Origin: Trichaptum fuscoviolaceum
Taxonomy: Eukaryota > Basidiomycota > Agaricomycetes > Hymenochaetales > Trichaptaceae
NCBI GenBank assembly: GCA_910574455.1
Contig: CAJSYZ010000007.1
Location: 3,727,773 to 3,791,772 of the forward strand
Reading direction: 5' to 3'
Length of the DNA: 64,000 nt
Part shown: positions 21,230 to 34,005 of the stretch, one piece after another
Layout: every line of letters starts with the position of its first letter
Position numbering within the stretch: position 1 is the first letter of the stretch
Program-made: the position numbers and the translations under genes
The notes under the pieces: model-generated
What the model saw: the letters and a program-made list of their open reading frames with translations, nothing else
The model's database searches: none
What the model was told of the DNA's origin: nothing

Positions 21230-23086
21230 ATGTCTTTGGACGGGATTGTCGCTGCCAGGCTTGCGGAAATAGCCCACTTCATGTGCGTTGGTCTATTTAG
21301 CTGTGTTTTCATTCGCGTGGGCTGATGATTGTTCAGTACAATATCGAAATACTACCAGCTTGCATCTGTTCGTAAGTGATATTTGAATTTTCCTTCTCTT
21401 AATGTCAAAACTCTTATCATATTACAGTGATTCTGGTATATGATTACTTCCTTACTCTTGATCTGGAAATCGAGAAAGTATGGCGCCGATCATTGCAGTG
21501 CTCTACCGTGCTCTTTCTTGTGGTCTGTGTCGGTTGCGAGGCTCATCGACCTTGACCTGATACATTCACTTCCGTCTCCCTCAGAATCGATACTTTCCAT
21601 TGCTGTGTTATCCTGTCATCATCTACGGTAAGCATGCCGCTCTGAGCGCAGCACCTGATTATGTCGAAGTTGATGCCTTACTTCGGAAGCCTACCATCAG
21701 ACAAATTGGTCGTCATCAGTATGTGACAATCTATCCACAGTCTATAGCTCAAGCGTGCTGAAAACACTCCTTTATTGATCCTCAGTCGTAAGTTCCTCCT
21801 TTGCCTGTACGTTCTAAGCCATCTTGTTGACCTGGATCTCAGATGCAATACCTTCCTTCACTTTCCGCTCGTCATGACGGTTGTTAGCGACGTCATTATT
21901 TCATGTAAGCATACGTCTACTTCTCCCGTCCACTCGTACCTTCAGAACAAGACCTCAGTGCTAATCATGCCGTAAACTCCTAGCAATGGTTATTTTGCGC
22001 TTGTATGCCTTATACTTGGGACAGTGGAGGGTGCCATTAGCACTGTGTATTTTGGCGGTTATACAACTTGCGTGTGGAATTGTGAGTTCCGTTGAATTCT
22101 CTTCCTTTTGGAAATTTGCAAACGACTGCCGTTATAAGCGTGCCGTAGGTGGCATCGAGCTGATACCTCCACAAGCTGGTGTGAATGGTTGCATAATAAC
22201 CGTGAAGCTCAATTCGTAAGCTCTACAAATTGTAAAATCTAAGAACGCACTGACCTTGTTTTAATACTGCTAGCACTAATAGTGATTACTTTCGCCGTTC
22301 AATTTGCTGATATCCACGTGAAACTGATTATCGTGCTGTAGGATTTGCGCTTCTTTGGAGCATAAGCGTCCTCTTTGATTGTACCGCATTCCTCTTGACG
22401 GTCTGGCAGACCCTGAGTATACGTCCGAAGTCAGGTAAAGGAATTCAGACGCGACTGTACGATCTACTTCTGCGCGACGGTGTTATGTACTTCGCGTGAG
22501 TATCTAACTGTACTTAAGGGGGTGAAATGATGGACTGACGTCTTTCAGTATAATGTTTACAGCAAAGCTTGTTAACTTTATCGTATTTTGGGTAAGTCGA
22601 ATCTTCCTTTTCATCTACCCTTCGCTTACAAAACACCTTTCGCATTTAGACTATCTCCGTAAGTTTAAAAAAACGCATAGACGTTGATGGTCCATGTAAA
22701 GCTGATTCACGCTTCCTGAAGCGAGATCTTATAACCATTAACTGGACATTCAACCATACGTAAGTGAATTATTTTCTCGAAGATATATAGACGCTCTAAC
22801 CATCTTCCTTAGAATCACTGCAATCATGATCTCCCGTCTCTTCCTCAATTTGCGCGCGGAGCCCACAACTATTGATGCAACAGGACTTGGTTCATCGACG
22901 TTCCGTTCCCTGTGGGGCAACGTTGTCGGGAATCTTGGCTCTCAGCTGGACTCGGATATTGAATTTGCGCTACAGCCTAGCCCAAAAAGCCCCGAGTATC
23001 CTGTGACTCCTGGCGGAAAGATGGCGGGGATTATGGAGTTGTATATGGAGAGTGGGTTAGTGAAATGGCCGGAGAGGAATAAATAG
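21230..23086 (+). CDS. DUF6533 domain membrane protein
   Basis: A multi-exon gene with short introns and several very small exons. Exon 1 is 21230-21282, exon 2 is 21337-21371, and the last exon ends with TAG at 23084-23086. The DUF6533 motif is clear: SKYYQLASV then LILVYDYFLTLDLEIEKVWRR, followed after an intron by NRYFPLL. Further hydrophobic segments follow (VILRLYALYLGQWRVPLALC), as does a cytosolic tail beginning ISRLFLNLR. The family consists of fungal proteins with about seven membrane segments, abundant in mushrooms and of unknown function. Middle exon boundaries between 21630 and 22800 are not fully resolved here. Confidence 0.75.
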
Positions 23087-24223
23087 ACAAGAGGGGATAT
23101 GAGGGAGGAGCGCCGGCTTTGGTGGCGGGATTGGAAGCTAACAGGAAGCTAATCTTTCTGGTCAATCTGCCTGGCTATATATTCGAGCGCTCGGGATTTC
23201 TTTGTTGTATATCTGTGTACTTGTAAAGATTCTTGTTGTAGATTGCGTATCCTTGGTAATACAAAGGAAAAAAACTGGCTCAGCTTCTTCCTATATTTTG
23301 CTCTATCTTCTGTGGGTTCTGCACGGAGATAATGTAGGGAGAGCGTGAATTTTTATGCACATGCTCATAAGTAAGAAGCCCTTGGGCTTGAATTATAAAA
23401 AGCGGTCGCGGATACTGAAGATTCTCACGACCGTTCTTGTCGTTGACCACCACCACGCTGCTATGTTCTGGAAGCCTAACTAATATCGCACAAGATATAT
23501 TATCCTGTCTTGTATTCATTTTCACCTCTTGTTCCAGATTGTGTCCTGCTTGACATACTCAATCTGCACTCCGACGATCTAGTCTTTCTTGGATGGCGCT
23601 TCAAAAGATGGTCGGTCATTGATAAATGCCATCCACTAGCGCTACTGAGGGCCAAAAGGAGTTCAGCTGTGTCCACATGAGCTACTGGTTCTTATGATAC
23701 TGACAGCATTCTAGGACCATGTGTTGATATTCTATTCAAGCTTGTGGACAGCAACAGCGGCGACCACAGGTACTAAGGAACAAGATCTGTCTCACTATGT
23801 ATTCTGGGCATTCTGCTCTTTCATCTACGTCGCACACTTCTTTTCTAGCTCTTTATAAAAAGAAGGGACGGCTTCAGAGTGTCTGAGAATCTCCAGCTCG
23901 AAGCATCAGTGATGTGCGATATGGGACCTATAGAATGTCTACGAGGAACAGCAATGTACTACACGAGGCGGACCGAAGCATGCGAGGTCGAGATTGGCGC
24001 TCGATTATGTCCCTTCCAAGTCCATGAAGATTTCTTATAATCCAATACATTCCCCCAATTATCAGAGAAGGAATATATCGCGGCGCCGATGTCTAGCTCC
24101 CGCGATAGCGCGCGTGGAGCGAGCAGTACTTGAACTTGGTATTTCTGATAGATGTCATCGGAAAGAACCCCCAACCGGTCTCTTCACATCTAACACTAGA
24201 AGACAAAGTACGAGCGCGATACA
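23087..24223. other. intergenic region
   Basis: No supported coding sequence in about 1.1 kb. Open frames are short and lack ATG starts or domains. It presumably includes the 3' end of the DUF6533 gene and the promoter of the next gene. Confidence 0.4.
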
Positions 24224-25823
24224 ATGAGCAACATAAACTGGGGTCAGCCTTCCACATCCATCACCTACTCTGGCAACACATACTCGACTAACCCATACTC
24301 GACGGGCAGTGTCAGTATCACAACGACAACGACCACCATTTTGTCCTCCGTCTTCTCAAGTAATGGATTATCTTCGATCCCGACTGGTGCTTCTTCTGCC
24401 ACTGGTAGCGGTGGTCACAGTATATCGTCTGGAACTCGTATATCCAGCAGTGCTGGTCCGACACCCACCGCCGCTCCAAATAACGCGCCTCCGGCCAACT
24501 CACTTCAATATTGCAATAACCCGCGAAACTACACTTTCTTTGACCCATCCTTCAATCCGACCGATTGCCCCGGATTTTGCCCAACTGACCGTATGTTCAT
24601 TTCTTTTTATTTGGTATCGAATCCTGTCTTATAATTGTCGTAGTCATTAGTGGTTCCGGTGCATTTTTGGTCATTGTCATTCTTCTGGCCCTAGCGGGTA
24701 GTGCCAACTATCTCATCGAGAAGCCACATTTATCAATAATGCTAATGTTATCTAGGAATCGCTATGATATGGTGCCGGGAGCGGACTGAGAGACGCCTCA
24801 CATTTTACATCATCTTCTATCAGGCTCTGGTTTGGCTCATTGTAGCACTCGTTTTCTTCGCTGGATTAGAAGAGCTGACCCCGTTCGATGTCGGTGTAGC
24901 TCTTTGGATAGTGGTCGGAGTGAATACGTCTAGTACGCCGTGGCTTTAGTTCACAGAGTCTATATGTCTATATTAATCTGCTTTTCTACAGTTGCAATAG
25001 GCAGTGCTGCCCTCCTCGACATTGTCGAGTTTCCTTTCGCTTGGCTACACTATCTTGTCACTACCGGGCTAACAATCGCTCTCTTTATCCTCGTGCGGGA
25101 AGGAAAGTCTGGTCTTCAGCCAGCCTGCGCGCTTAGTTTTCCACTGGGACGGTTTCTTCCACTTTTAATCGCCAGCGCTCTGATTTGGGCCCTCGCAATC
25201 GTTTCCGATACCACTATAATAATGGGCATTGCGGAGTTCATCTCCCGACCGTTTGTGTGGCTGATAATGTCTCTTTGTCCTCCGTTTGGAACAAGTACGT
25301 ATAGAGGAGGCCGCTATTGTTACAACGTGAATGAGTGGTAAGCTACTTTGCTAATATGACCATGGAACACGGCAGGTTAATCGATGATCGCGTTATTGTT
25401 ATTCCGCAGTAACTCGCTGGTTGCAGCCATTATGAGCGCCAGAATATTTTGGACATTGGTTCTTCTTCTGCTCGACGTTTTCTGGATCATCTTTGCTTTC
25501 CTCTTTTTCCGTCGGGCAAACAAGACCCCGGAGTTCCTGGATATTCCCGACGATAGGGAGCGCCATATATCGAACCTAGAAGTAAGTTTGGCCACTTCAC
25601 TAAAGAGTAGAAGGATATCATGATCTCTGAATACTGATAAAAATCTTTATGAATCTAGAACACGATAATCGCGTTAACGGCTATAGCGCTCATTCCTTTC
25701 ATGAAGTCCATATTCCATTTACTGAAGTGTTGTTTTGGATTAAGTGAAATGGGGAATATACATAGGAGACGGCACGAGCATGCGACAGGTGCGGTGATTG
25801 ACCCATATAGAAGACGCTATTAG
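24224..25823 (+). CDS. multi-pass membrane protein with Ser/Thr-rich N-terminus
   Basis: The start is at 24224. Exon 1 ends at 24590 and exon 2 starts at 24644; several further exons follow, and the stop TAG is at 25821-25823. The N-terminal ~100 residues are Ser/Thr/Gly-rich and probably extracellular, followed by a Cys motif (YCNNPRNYTFF ... CPGFCPTD). Then come about seven hydrophobic segments, including AFLVIVILLALAG, WLIVALVFFAGLEE, LLIASALIWALAIVS and IFWTLVLLLLDVFWIIFAFL. The tail is short and basic. No family is recognised. The topology resembles basidiomycete 7-membrane-segment proteins, perhaps receptor-like (inference). A typical signal peptide is not evident. Confidence 0.65.
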
Positions 25824-26375
25824 GGGAGAAAAGGGAAGAAGGTCGCTAGCATTCCCTCGCTTAGCATTACTTCTCGAAACTTCAAATTTCGGGGGGAAAC
25901 GCGAAAGACGCCTGTAGATACACGGATTTGTGAGAGAGAAATGTATCATAACTTATAAGTAACCGTGCGTCTGTTGTATGCACGTTTACGCGAACGATAA
26001 AATTTACGATATCGAATGTGTGGCTTCGATCCGCAGCTGAAACGCACGATATCTCACAATGCCGATAGAAATTAAGCGCTAACTGACCCCCGGCTACAAT
26101 AGTTGCAAAGCATACGATGTCGAGTCAGTAGCGGAAGGTAAAAACGCTTGCGGAGATTGAATCTGAAAAGCCATGTTGAGTCAGAAGTTTAGCTATGACG
26201 TTCTGCTTCCTCTGCTTCCTGCTATTCCTTAACTTGCTTGATTAAACATGCTTCGTTCTGGGTTTCTTTTTCCCGCAGTTGTCTCGAAATTCCATAAGAA
26301 ACGAAGAAACGCTGAACTCCCTTGGTCAACCATCACCCTTCAATTATATCCACTATAGTGGCAGCAACCTGAATC
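25824..26375. other. intergenic region
   Basis: No gene seen. It contains the presumed promoter of the first nucleotidyltransferase-like paralog. A short CTGCTTCCT repeat occurs near 26200-26220. Confidence 0.4.
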
Positions 26376-27467
26376 ATGGGCGGAAAGGCTTTCGGTTCAG
26401 AGCTTGGAGAAGACGCGTTCCCTCGCATTCCATCAGTGACGTACGAAAAGCTAAAGTCTGATCTCGAAGGACGGCTGAAGAAGCTGTACGAATATGTCGG
26501 TACACCCACGGAAGCACCTGAGAAACTAGACCATGGCGACGTGGACTTCATTGTCGAAGGACCGAAAGGGAATATATCGCACGACGAAACCAAGAAAGCT
26601 TTGGGTGCGACCTATGCCGTCGTTGCAGAGGGAAATCGAACATCCAATTACGCTGTGCCAATACCTGGCCTGGAGGGAATGTATTATCAAGTCGACGTGA
26701 ACGTTTGTGCGGACAAGGAAGAGTGGGACAATATCATGTTCTTCCATAGTTATGGGGACTTGGGAATGATCTTAGGCGTCCTGGCAAGGGCGCATGGGCT
26801 GTCCTTAGGCACTAAGGGCTTGAAGGTTGTGATCTTTGACACATACCCATATTGACGCCGTTAAACTAATCTCGGGAAACAGATTCATTCTTCCCAATCC
26901 CATGATATACAGCCAGCAACGTTGTCGCTTTCTTCCTCCTTTCCGGAGATCCTGCAGTTCATGGGTCTTTCAATGGAGACCTGGAGGCAAGGTTTTAAAA
27001 GCATGAACGACATTTTCTCATGGGTTCAAACTTCCCGATTTTTCGTCCCGTCGCGCATGACCAGCACCCCAAAAGAGGTAATAAAGCGCAAAACTCGCAA
27101 CATGTATCAATCATTCTTTGCGCACTCGCTCACGCTGGCCGAAGCCGGAGTTCTCGTCGACCGTCCAGCACTGGATCCGGCAGCTGTCGTACAGGAAGCA
27201 CTGGTTTTCTTTGGAAAGACCGAAGAATACGACGCGATTGTGAAGGAGAAAGAGATTCGTACTGCTTTCAAGACAAAGTTCACGGGTAACCATGTCATGA
27301 AGTGGACGGGCCTGTACGGGTTTGCGGTGCGGGATGTAATGCGCGGTGTGCGCGAGCGGATCGGCAACGAAGGGATACTCTCGGCAACAGAGGAAGAAAT
27401 AGAGGCAGTCACTCGCGAAGTCCAACAAGAATTGGGCCTCCAAGCTTCCGACAATAAGAATAGCTAG
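26376..27467 (+). CDS. nucleotidyltransferase-like protein, paralog 1
   Basis: Exons 26376-26825 and 26883-27467 give 344 aa. The segment LDHGDVDFIVEGP followed by YYQVDVNV has the arrangement of a Pol-beta-type nucleotidyltransferase active site (Asp-x-Asp then a third Asp). That reading is an inference from motif shape. A strongly conserved block follows (MFFHSYGDLGMILGVLARAHG, then LGTKGLK at the splice site). The second exon begins with a domain containing EILQFMGLSMETW and WVQTSRFF and ends in a charged helical tail. It forms a tandem pair with 28539-29605, with the intron at the same position. Paralog 1 keeps all candidate catalytic Asp residues. Substrate unknown. Confidence 0.7.
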
Positions 27468-28538
27468 GGATACTTTCATGTCTGAAAGTTAATGCGATGT
27501 TTTCAGTTCTGTTGTAAATGATATTTGACAATTGCCTCACTTTTTGTCGTTGTGATTGGACCCTATGTTATCGAGGTTGCTTCACTTCTTGCTATTCTAT
27601 TCGAAACTTGGTTATAATACTTATATGTAGTACTTACTACTACTAGTAGTGGTTCTATGTAATTGAATTTTGAACATGAAGCAATCGTGTGAAACGAGAC
27701 GTCGCATCGTTTCGTGGACATCACACACTTCAAGTTGTCCTGCTTTATCTTCCAAATCTACTACGAACTTCAAAGGACTCAGAGCTCTTCTTCGCTAGGG
27801 TCCTCATAACGTATTCTACTCTTGGGGTGGAAGAGGTACAACGACAACATTGGTCTCACTCGTGTGGTTCACCCGATAAACATATTGCTTGAACTTAACA
27901 GTACCGCTAAGAACAGACAATCAGCACGTCGGGGAAATTTTTTCGCGAGATGTGATTTCCTGCGTTAACCTACACAAAGCTAGTGTACCTGGTCAGTGCT
28001 CACCGTCTCACTGACATTAAAATCGATAGGATCAAAGACACAAGGTCCACAACCGTGCAGAAGTGCAGTGCATGTTTCCTCATGACGCTGCACCGCAGCC
28101 CTTCTGAAGCTACTGGTATGCTACGGCTGAGAACTTGCTTCTTTGCAACTTTCCTTGAACCCAAGCAAAAGACATCCTTCACGTCGATAACCACCGGAGC
28201 TGTGCAATCGCGCATCGACCACAGTAGATGGTGGTGTAAAGTCATGCAACAATAAAAGCTGAGTCGACGATCGATGGAAATGCGAGGGTAACCCATCGCT
28301 GCGATACTCTGAAAATATCCTTCAACCTGCGCATAGGAATCGCCCACTTTTACTCGCCTTCCGCAGTCCAGACCTAATTGAACATGCAGCGACCGCAGCT
28401 GAATTCGAGACTATAAAAGAGGGATGTAAATGTCTCTAACACCTCATCAGACAACGAACTGTCCTCTTCTCGACAAACAGCCGTCTAGATCGTTTCACTC
28501 TTACACTCACAAAACTCTTCAAATCTACGACAACGACA
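27468..28538. other. spacer between tandem paralogs
   Basis: About 1.07 kb without a supported gene. It includes a short TACTACTAGTAGT palindrome near 27635-27650 and the promoter of paralog 2. Confidence 0.45.
28412..28419 (+). promoter_or_regulatory. TATA box of paralog 2
   Basis: TATAAAAG lies 120 bp upstream of the ATG at 28539, in a good position for a fungal core promoter. No equally clear box precedes paralog 1. Confidence 0.55.
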
Positions 28539-29605
28539 ATGCCGAACAAGTCTTTCACCGCCAAGCTCGGAGAGGAGGCCTTCCCTCTCCGTTCCACGGA
28601 GTCATACACCAAGCTGAAAGTTAGCGTCGGGGACAAGCTCAAGTCCATTTACAAGGTGGTGGGCGTTCCTGCTCCATCTCCAGAGAAAGCCGAGCACGGT
28701 GACATCTACTTTGCCGTCTGCGAGCCCGTCGGCACTGTGAGCCCCGCACAGATCCAGAAGACACTTGGTGCACAGCTCATGGAAGAAGATGGAAGCCGCA
28801 TTGCACATTTTGCGGTTCCTACTGCCGGCGGAAAGTTCGTTCAGGTCAACGTCGAGACATGCGCCAACAAGGTCGAATATGAGGGAATCATGTTCTTCCG
28901 TAGCTACGGTGATCTAGGCATGATCTTGGGCGTTCTAGCTAAAGCTCATGGCCTCTCGCTCGGCTCCAAGGGTCTTAAGGTCGGCAGTCCAGTTTTAATT
29001 TGTTTACTGACTCGGTTCTGATGTTCTGTTTATTGATGCAGATTCAGTCGTCCCCGAATGACAAGGCGCACCCACCGTCGTTCCAGCTGTCTTCCTCCTT
29101 CACGGACATCTTGCACTTCATGGGTCTGTCCATTAAGACATGGGAGAACGGGTTCAACACCATGAAGGAACTTTTCGCATGGGTTCAAACCTCTCGCTTC
29201 TTTGTCCCTCGTCTCGTCATAGAGACGGCCAATGCCATAAGGGTCAAGAACGTGGATAGGCGTATCGTGTTCCAGTCCTTCCTGGGATATACGCGCGTAC
29301 TCGCCAGCGCTGCTCCATCGAAGCCAGTGGTCCAGCCATCCGCTGTTGTACAAGAGGCACTGGTCTTCTTCGGGAAGAAGGACAAATACAATGAGGCCAT
29401 CACGCGCATCGCCCTACAGAGCAAGTTCACTGGCACCCATGTGATGAAATGGACCGGTCTTCATGGCGTCGTCGTTCGCGATGTCATGACAGGTGTGCGC
29501 GAGAGGCTCGGCGAGGAAGGCCTCGTGAGTGCGAGGGTCGAGGACATAGAGAAAGTCACGAAGGATGTGCAGCAGAAGCTGAGCCTCTACCCGAAGAAGA
29601 ACTGA
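28539..29605 (+). CDS. nucleotidyltransferase-like protein, paralog 2 with lost Asp residues
   Basis: Exons 28539-28979 and 29042-29605 give 334 aa. It is clearly homologous to paralog 1 throughout (MFFRSYGDLGMILGVLAKAHG, DILHFMGLSIKTW, VQTSRFF, MKWTGLHGVVVRDVM). At the candidate active site the second Asp of HGDVDF is Tyr here (HGDIYF), and the third, in QVDV, is Asn (QVNV). If the nucleotidyltransferase reading is right, this copy is a pseudoenzyme that has kept an intact frame and a good promoter. That suggests a non-catalytic role. Confidence 0.7.
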
Positions 29606-30830
29606 GTTTCTGTCTTCCTGTTGCACAAGATGTGCCCCGCTAGTTTCTTGATGTTTCTGTTATACTGAAGTTTGCGCTTGAATGATAGTCTGTCAGATTT
29701 ATCTCAGTTCTAGCGAGTATGAAGGGGGAGAAGAGATAAGCAAGAGACTTGTAAACCGAGCGGTCTTCACAATATAGAAGGTACACAACAGATATGATCG
29801 TCATCTGAGTGGCGGAGCGGGAACTTGAGACTCCGATTTGACCCTGATCGTCGCTTCAACTTCAATACTTACTAGAACTCAGTTCTTCTTGACCTTCGCT
29901 CTCTTATGGCGGAAAATTCGAGTGCGAACTTAGAACATCACTATTGTAACGAACACACAGACGACGAGCAGAGATTACACAATTAGAACTCAAGGAAGGC
30001 GCGTAAGGGAGTATCTCTGCCATCACGACTGCTCACGACATTCTCTCAAGTAGACATACCTTTCTGGTCACACATATCTTACGATCACACAAGTAGTTTG
30101 TGGTGTAACAAACCTCCAATGCGTTCGAGGCGTGTCCGTAAGCCGTTCATTCCGTCGCAGGCAATGCCACTTGTCAGGTTTCAGCCTCGATCCCATGCCG
30201 GTGCATGAGACGCGAAGTCGACAGCCTGGCGCACTAGCAACCACCTTACCTACGATGAGCGTTCACCCCCGACAACGCGCCCCGCCCGCAAAAGAGAAAT
30301 TATATTACAGCCCTGCCCATCAAAGGGAGGATGTGGAGACCAACCGTTGAACCACATGCCGCAGAGGGGGATAACCAGCACCTCCGAGCTCATGTCCTAA
30401 AAGGATCTTGCTGGTTCGCAGGCGGGCGGTTCGGTTGCCCCTAGCCGCCCATAAATTCTCGCCACTACCGAGGATCGGACTCGGAGCATGCACCATCCGG
30501 GACGCCAACTGGATACAGGTCATCGTACATAGGAAGGCGCGTATTCTACTGCCGAGAGATCCCTCCACACGGCTTACGACAGCTTCGTACTAGGGAGACG
30601 AAGGCGGAGAGCAAACCTCGTCGACTTATTCCGTCAGGATTGTGGTCCTGCAGGTGAAAGCGAGAGCAGAATGGTGCACGCCAACGACATACAGAGCAGC
30701 CTGATCACTGAATATCACTTACCTTCGCACAGGCGTGCCAGCACATCGAGGTCACCGAACGTCAGACACGGGTGGCACATCCGTCAGCTCGTCAGTCAGG
30801 CGGCTGGCAATAACCTATGCAAGCCCAAAT
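29606..30830. other. gene-poor region
   Basis: No supported gene. The part around 30120-30600 is GC-rich, unlike its neighbours, and could be remnant transposon sequence. No tRNA fold or rRNA was recognised. Confidence 0.4.
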
Positions 30831-31167
30831 GGTCTTGAGAGCGCTGTGACGAGAGAAGCTCCGGCTCGGGGCGAAGGCTCGAGGGGACGAGGGGCTTGAG
30901 GGAAGCGCTGTGACGAGGAAAGCTCCTGCCCGGGGCGGAGGCTCGTAGAGGACGAGGGGTTTGAGGAAGTGACAGTAGGAGGAAGATAGGTGAGTGACGA
31001 TGCGTGTACTCGGGTTTATTTACCTTGGAAGGAGGTCCAGCCACCGCTGCACGCTAGTCGGTGGCTGGCATTGGGGCTGTAGCAGAGGCTCGAAGAGGAC
31101 GAGGGCTTGAGGGAGTGGCTTGATGAGGAAAGCTCGGGGTGGAGGCTTGAGGGAGTGGTAGTAAAGG
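30831..31167. repeat. tandem repeats with GAGG/AGCTC units
   Basis: At least three imperfect copies of a ~65-bp unit contain GCTGTGACGAG, AAGCTCC, CGGGGCG(A/G)AGGCTCG and GACGAGGGG. They sit at about 30838-30901, 30902-30967 and 31080-31160. The same units occur in inverted orientation at the end of the window (from about 63700). They appear to belong to a dispersed repeat family. Confidence 0.65.
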
Positions 31168-31480
31168 GAAGAAGTCAAAGAGGATAGTTGACTGACGATG
31201 GTTTGCTCGGGCTTATATACCTTGGAAAGAGGTCCGCCAGCCGCCGTTACACACTAGTCGGTGGCTGGCATTGGATGTCAGCCTGACCGGCCGTAACATG
31301 GTCTCGAGTGTTAGTTGTTAGCCTTAGGACCATATCTATACCCAATCACATGCTCAACGTGAGCTGCAATCATATCCCTTTTGAACACCTCGGAATTGAT
31401 GAAGCACTGCATTCCAATTGTTAGCATTTGAATTGTTATAGTTTATCTCTGAGCACTAGCAGAAAGAAAATCTGTTTGTG
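31010..31480 (-). repeat. dispersed repeat, inverted copy of 63395-64000
   Basis: On the minus strand it reads as a short coding tail (MQCFINSEVFKRDMIAAHVE ...) preceded by an intron-like sequence, then CGAGACCATGTTACGGC and repeated boxes of CCAGCCACCG, TTCCAAGGTA(T/A)ATAA and GAGC. The same order is seen on the plus strand from about 63395. The TATATAA-containing boxes look like a promoter. It is probably the end of a transposon or an LTR-like repeat. Its family is unknown. Confidence 0.6.
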
Positions 31481-31825
31481 TCTTATTTGCATTGGTCATA
31501 CCGTGACGATTACTTACTACGAGTCGAACAGTTTGTCAACATCGACACCGTAGCCACCTTCGACACCTTCTCCGGCCGACTATCTTGCAACGCATTCTTT
31601 CTTGTCCTATCCATAGCCTGAGGGTGCGGTTTAGTTGAGTAGTACCATTTGCAGTGGGCATCAATCTCACAATTCAAGCCTACTTCGAACTTTCAGATGA
31701 GAGACAATGGATATACAGAGATAGCAATAGCAAATACTATGGTATAGTATACAAATGTTAGCAAGTGATACATCGGAATAAAAAAGAGGGGAAAGATGTG
31801 AGCAAAAGGAAGAGGAGTGACAATC
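31481..31825. other. intergenic, 3' of POB3
   Basis: No gene supported. It presumably contains the POB3 3' untranslated region. Confidence 0.4.
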
Positions 31826-34005
31826 TCAATCTTTCTTCTGCTTTTTCTTCGCTGGCTCCTCGCTGCCCTCCCCGTCCTTTGGCTTTGCCTTCGGTTTCTT
31901 TGCTTTAGGCTTTGGTCTGTCCTCATCAAGATCCATTGGCTCGCCATCGCTACCGCCGTTCTCTGCTGGCTTTGGCGCTTTCTTTTTCTTCTTTTTCTTC
32001 TCCCCATTGGCGTCGTCCTTTTTCTTTTTCTTCTTCGCCTGCATGATTTCGCGATCACCGCTAGCGTCTGATGCAGATGCAGCAGCCTCGGAGTCTGAGC
32101 CTGATTCCGATGAAGGTGAACCGGAGTCGGAGGATGAGGCTTGGAAGTCCTCGTCTGCGCAGTAATTGAGAACCAAATCTGATTTATGCAGAGAATAACG
32201 CTTACCTTCCTCACTATCATCGTCATCGCCACCAAGCCTGGGCTTCGGGACTTCCTCCCCGCTGCTTGCAACACTCTGCATCTCTTCGTCTTCATCGTCA
32301 TCAAGAGTTGCAGGTACGAGTTCTTCGGCCATCTGGTTCTTTACACGCACTTTCTTTCCCTTCAAGTAGGTCTCGACCGCTTCATGCTCCTCCTTGTTGA
32401 TGGACGAGAAAGTGTGCTCGGATTCGGACTTTGTGAGCACGATCAAGTCAAATGTACGAGATGTTGCCATAGGACCACCGACGCTGTAACCATGTTAATG
32501 GGATCGACTAACTAAAGCGTGCGTAAACATACCGAGAGAATGTTATTTGGTGTATGTCCGCAAGCTCGATGAGAAGAGGAGCTTTTGCAACAAAGAAGAT
32601 ATATTTTTCAAGAATGAAGAGGTCTCCCTGGACTGCTTTCAAGTTGGCCTTGATACCTGGATGTCCATTTCGACTTTGGAAGCTGCCGGAGCCAATAATC
32701 TTATTTTTGGACAGTGCTCGGAAGACACTTGAGACAACTTCGAAAGTCATACTCTCGTAATGCTTCTGCAGCTTATCGTATTTTTCCACTTCCTCCCTGA
32801 AGACACTTATCAGAGTCATAAGTACAGCGCAGATGTAATTGCACTTACTCTTCCATGTTCAACTCGGCAGTAATTTCTTCTTCCCTATCAAATTGCATGA
32901 CCAAGAACTGGTAACGGGTCTGCCCTTGTCTAATTGGCGTTACTAAACTGAGCTGGTTGTTTATTAGCGAAATTTCCAAATAATGAGAGTTAACTGCTCA
33001 CAATAAAGAGGACGTGCTGGTCGTCTTTTGGCAATAAAAACAACTTCGAGATCCCAGCGTAGTTGATCTTATAATCGTAAGTTTTCCCGCGGAGTCGTAA
33101 GAAATCCGGGAACATGTCCACGTCGTAGCGACCTCTTGGAGTAAGTACGAGCACTTCCTCAAAGTTGATGATCATATTGCCGGAGACCTCGCCCAGTTCC
33201 GCCTTCTCCTTGATCATATCATGGAAAGCCTGGGCCGCGCTAGTTTCTTCTCCATCTCCCGCATCTGATTTCTTCTCGCCTTCACCTTCGTCCTCCGCAT
33301 CTGAGCCTGCCTCTTTCGCGTGCGTACCGGGAACAAAGAAGCGAATTTCGCACAGCTCATCGCCAGCACCTTTTACTGCCTTTGATGCTGTTGTAAACTC
33401 GAGGGATACTTCTGTTCGACCAGCTATATTTGAGTTGGCAACCTTTTGGAGTGGCAGTTCAAATGCCGTTTTGTTTGAGACAAGAAATGCGAGTTCATTT
33501 GCTACAGAATGCTTAGCAAAATTTATACGAATGGATGGCGCCAAATTTGAATACCTTGGAAATCTGTTGCACCCCAGTTCCAACCCTTGAACGAGATTTC
33601 CTTATTCTCGAGAATGATGCCGTAGTGTTGTTTTAAGAGGCTTGTCAGCTTATCATGATCCTAGTTGAGATTCTTCAGCATTTGTCCGACGCTTCCGATA
33701 TTGCACGGCTCACATCACGAAGAAACCCATCGAAATCCTCCCGCTTTCTATTTATCGCGTCTTTCATCCCAATTCGCAGCCTGTAGTTTCTTGCCACTCG
33801 CATCCAAGCTGCCCACTTTATATCACCCGCAGGAATGGACACAACCTCCTTCATTTCGTTCTTCCACGCCATTCCGCTCTGCGCCATACGGAATTCTGTG
33901 CTCAAATATCAGTCAGCAAGCGAACGGAAATTGAGCACACTAGAACACTGACTTCCTAGATGAGGCGACAATTCATGGTAGATATTGTCAAACTGCGTAG
34001 TCATA
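31826..34005 (-). CDS. POB3: FACT complex subunit POB3 (SSRP1 homologue)
   Basis: Eight exons (34005-33953, 33900-33714, 33660-33555, 33501-33002, 32952-32849, 32796-32533, 32483-32206, 32154-31826) give 606 aa. Pob3 with Spt16 forms FACT, which loosens and rebuilds nucleosomes during transcription and replication. The N-terminal PH-like domain has [11 protein letters not shown] and [11 protein letters not shown]. The SSRP1 middle domain has [37 protein letters not shown] sequence and the second PH fold. [12 protein letters not shown] precedes an acidic stretch. The tail is rich in Asp/Glu then Lys. As in yeast, no HMG box is present. It is divergent from alpha-actinin, with a 338-bp shared upstream region. 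Confidence 0.96.

Noticed and set aside
20751..21272. 173-codon plus-strand frame upstream of the DUF6533 gene
   Set aside because: It overlaps the true first exon in another frame, begins at a non-ATG codon, and has no recognisable domain.
30120..30600. GC-rich stretch considered as rRNA or tRNA debris
   Set aside because: No segment matches a tRNA fold or a conserved rRNA motif that I can recognise.
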